Assembly: GCA_030704615.1 (NCBI GenBank) | Contig: CM060733.1 | Location: 35,464,001 to 35,528,000 of the forward strand | DNA length: 64,000 bases | From: Takakia lepidozioides | Lineage: Eukaryota > Streptophyta > Takakiopsida > Takakiales > Takakiaceae | Direction: 5' to 3' | Part shown: in pieces, positions 63,801 to 64,000 of the stretch | Layout of the letters: every line of letters starts with the position of its first letter | Position numbering within the stretch: the stretch's first letter is position 1 | Made by a program: the position numbers and the translations under genes | The notes under the pieces: generated by a model | Database searches by the model: none | Seen by the model: the letters and a program-made list of their open reading frames with translations, nothing else | What the model was told of the DNA's origin: nothing

Positions 63801-64000
63801 CTGCCGGAGGGACGTCTACACCGGAGTTCATGGGCAGGAGGAACGTGCCTTTTTTTGCCAGGGGAGATTTCATGCCTAGTCCAGAAAGGGAGTACATCCT
63901 GCCTACTTATGCTGCCCGGCTTGCTTCGGTGTCCATTAGGAGGTGTTCCGAACGTAGTCGTGTACAGCAGATTTTAGACGAGGCAAGCCTCAAGAAAATG
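57826..64000 (+). CDS. ParB-domain/beta-class methyltransferase-like protein, family 1 (3' end outside window)
   Basis: Proposed exons: 57826-58002 (Arg/Lys-rich, GC donor), 58350-59791, 59910-60099, 60202-60486, 60572-60697, 60793-61007, 61902-63025, 63114-63378, 63463-63675 and 63790 onward. Exon 2: Lys/Glu/Ala-rich coiled segment (about 58600-58870), acidic region, then the ParB/Srx-like domain with IPLCRLVSLQVVRPALPG and VWDGNHRLLAW (about 59635). Middle exons are helical. Exon 7 has a Lys-rich nuclear-signal-like stretch (KGQRKRTRKQ) and then DMILLDIPDG...LLDDGGCVVVLATRG, which is motif IV-like. The next exons give RSPAFIQTLMETC, ILDLTCGTG spliced to ASMWAG, and VFAFEPD: motifs X, I and II. 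Order IV then X-I-II is that of beta-class amino-methyltransferases. DPPY is replaced by DIPD, so catalysis is uncertain. Frame changes in G-runs near 62300 and 62723-62730 need explanation (sequencing error, extra splicing or damage). Confidence 0.7.
61067..61865. repeat. GGCGCC palindrome array within an intron of the ParB-methyltransferase gene
   Basis: Cores at 61082, 61154, 61249, 61344, 61439, 61534, 61629, 61724 and 61819: seven consecutive steps of exactly 95 bp. The unit is CTGGAAATTCGGCGCC(A/G)TTTTCCAG plus a second dyad GGGACTTAGCCATTTTCGG / CTAAGTCCCTAG. It lies in the intron between exons ending at 61007 and starting at 61902, so it would be transcribed with the gene. Confidence 0.85.

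Larger units (their letters stand above)
49784..64000. mobile_element. Family-1 MULE-like transposon, right arm (nearly intact, runs off the window)
   Basis: Begins with the shared terminus (AGGTTTGCTATTTCATGAGC), followed by subterminal palindromes, the transposase gene on minus, about 3 kb of palindromic arrays, and the ParB-methyltransferase gene on plus to the end of the window. The first 11.4 kb are inverted-homologous to 10213-535. The right end lies beyond 64000. It has truncated the family-3 module (its array ends at 49775). No target duplication can be checked in this window. Confidence 0.8.

Noticed and set aside
1-64000. Bacterial or phage origin, prompted by the ParB and methyltransferase domains
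   Set aside because: GT-AG introns, LTR retrotransposons, SWIM/MULE transposases and a PPR fragment show a plant-type nuclear genome. The fusion may descend from a phage-like gene, but this copy is spliced and long resident.

Overview
This is eukaryotic nuclear DNA made almost entirely of transposable elements. The evidence is spliced genes with GT-AG introns, Ty3/Gypsy LTR retrotransposons, MULE-type transposases with SWIM zinc fingers, and a fragment of a plant PPR gene. The PPR fragment and the retroelement type suggest a streptophyte, most likely a non-flowering land plant with a repeat-rich genome; the species cannot be named from the sequence. No ordinary host gene is complete here.

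Layout. (1) 535-10213 and 49784-64000 are inverted copies of one large DNA transposon (family 1). Reading outward from the middle, each arm has a terminus, subterminal GGCGCC palindromes, a MULE/SWIM transposase gene, a long palindromic array, and a divergent gene for a ParB-domain/DNA-methyltransferase-like protein. The left arm is decayed and cut off at about 535; the right arm is nearly intact and runs off the window. (2) 10211-10818 is a scrap of LTR retrotransposon, followed by a third, truncated and inverted family-1 piece (10816-12480). (3) 13445-13720 is a SWIM fragment of another transposase. (4) 14722-45067 is a second transposon of the same architecture (family 2): ParB-methyltransferase gene on minus, GCCGGC palindromic array, transposase pseudogene on plus. 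It is split by a 20.3-kb Ty3/Gypsy element (A, 19870-40166, target duplication GTGGC) that itself contains a 7.4-kb non-autonomous relative in reverse (B, 31194-38619, target duplication CTTAC). (5) 47070-48550 is a third ParB-methyltransferase gene (family 3, internally deleted), next to its own 116-bp palindromic array (48700-49775), cut by the right arm of family 1.

Main message. Three diverged copies of one module are visible: a ParB/Srx-like domain fused to a beta-class amino-methyltransferase fold, with a family-specific palindromic array on its 5' side. In two families the array lies between it and a divergent MULE/SWIM transposase; in the third the expected transposase position is occupied by the right arm. 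Palindrome spacing, measured by hand (32, 53, 74-75, 83-85, 95-96, 116-118 and 126-127 bp), is always close to a whole number of DNA helical turns although the arrays are unrelated in sequence. I infer that the arrays bind a protein on one face of DNA, either the ParB-methyltransferase or the transposase, and that the module is a transposon-borne DNA-binding/modification system. The homology, gene order and arrays are visible; the function is inference.
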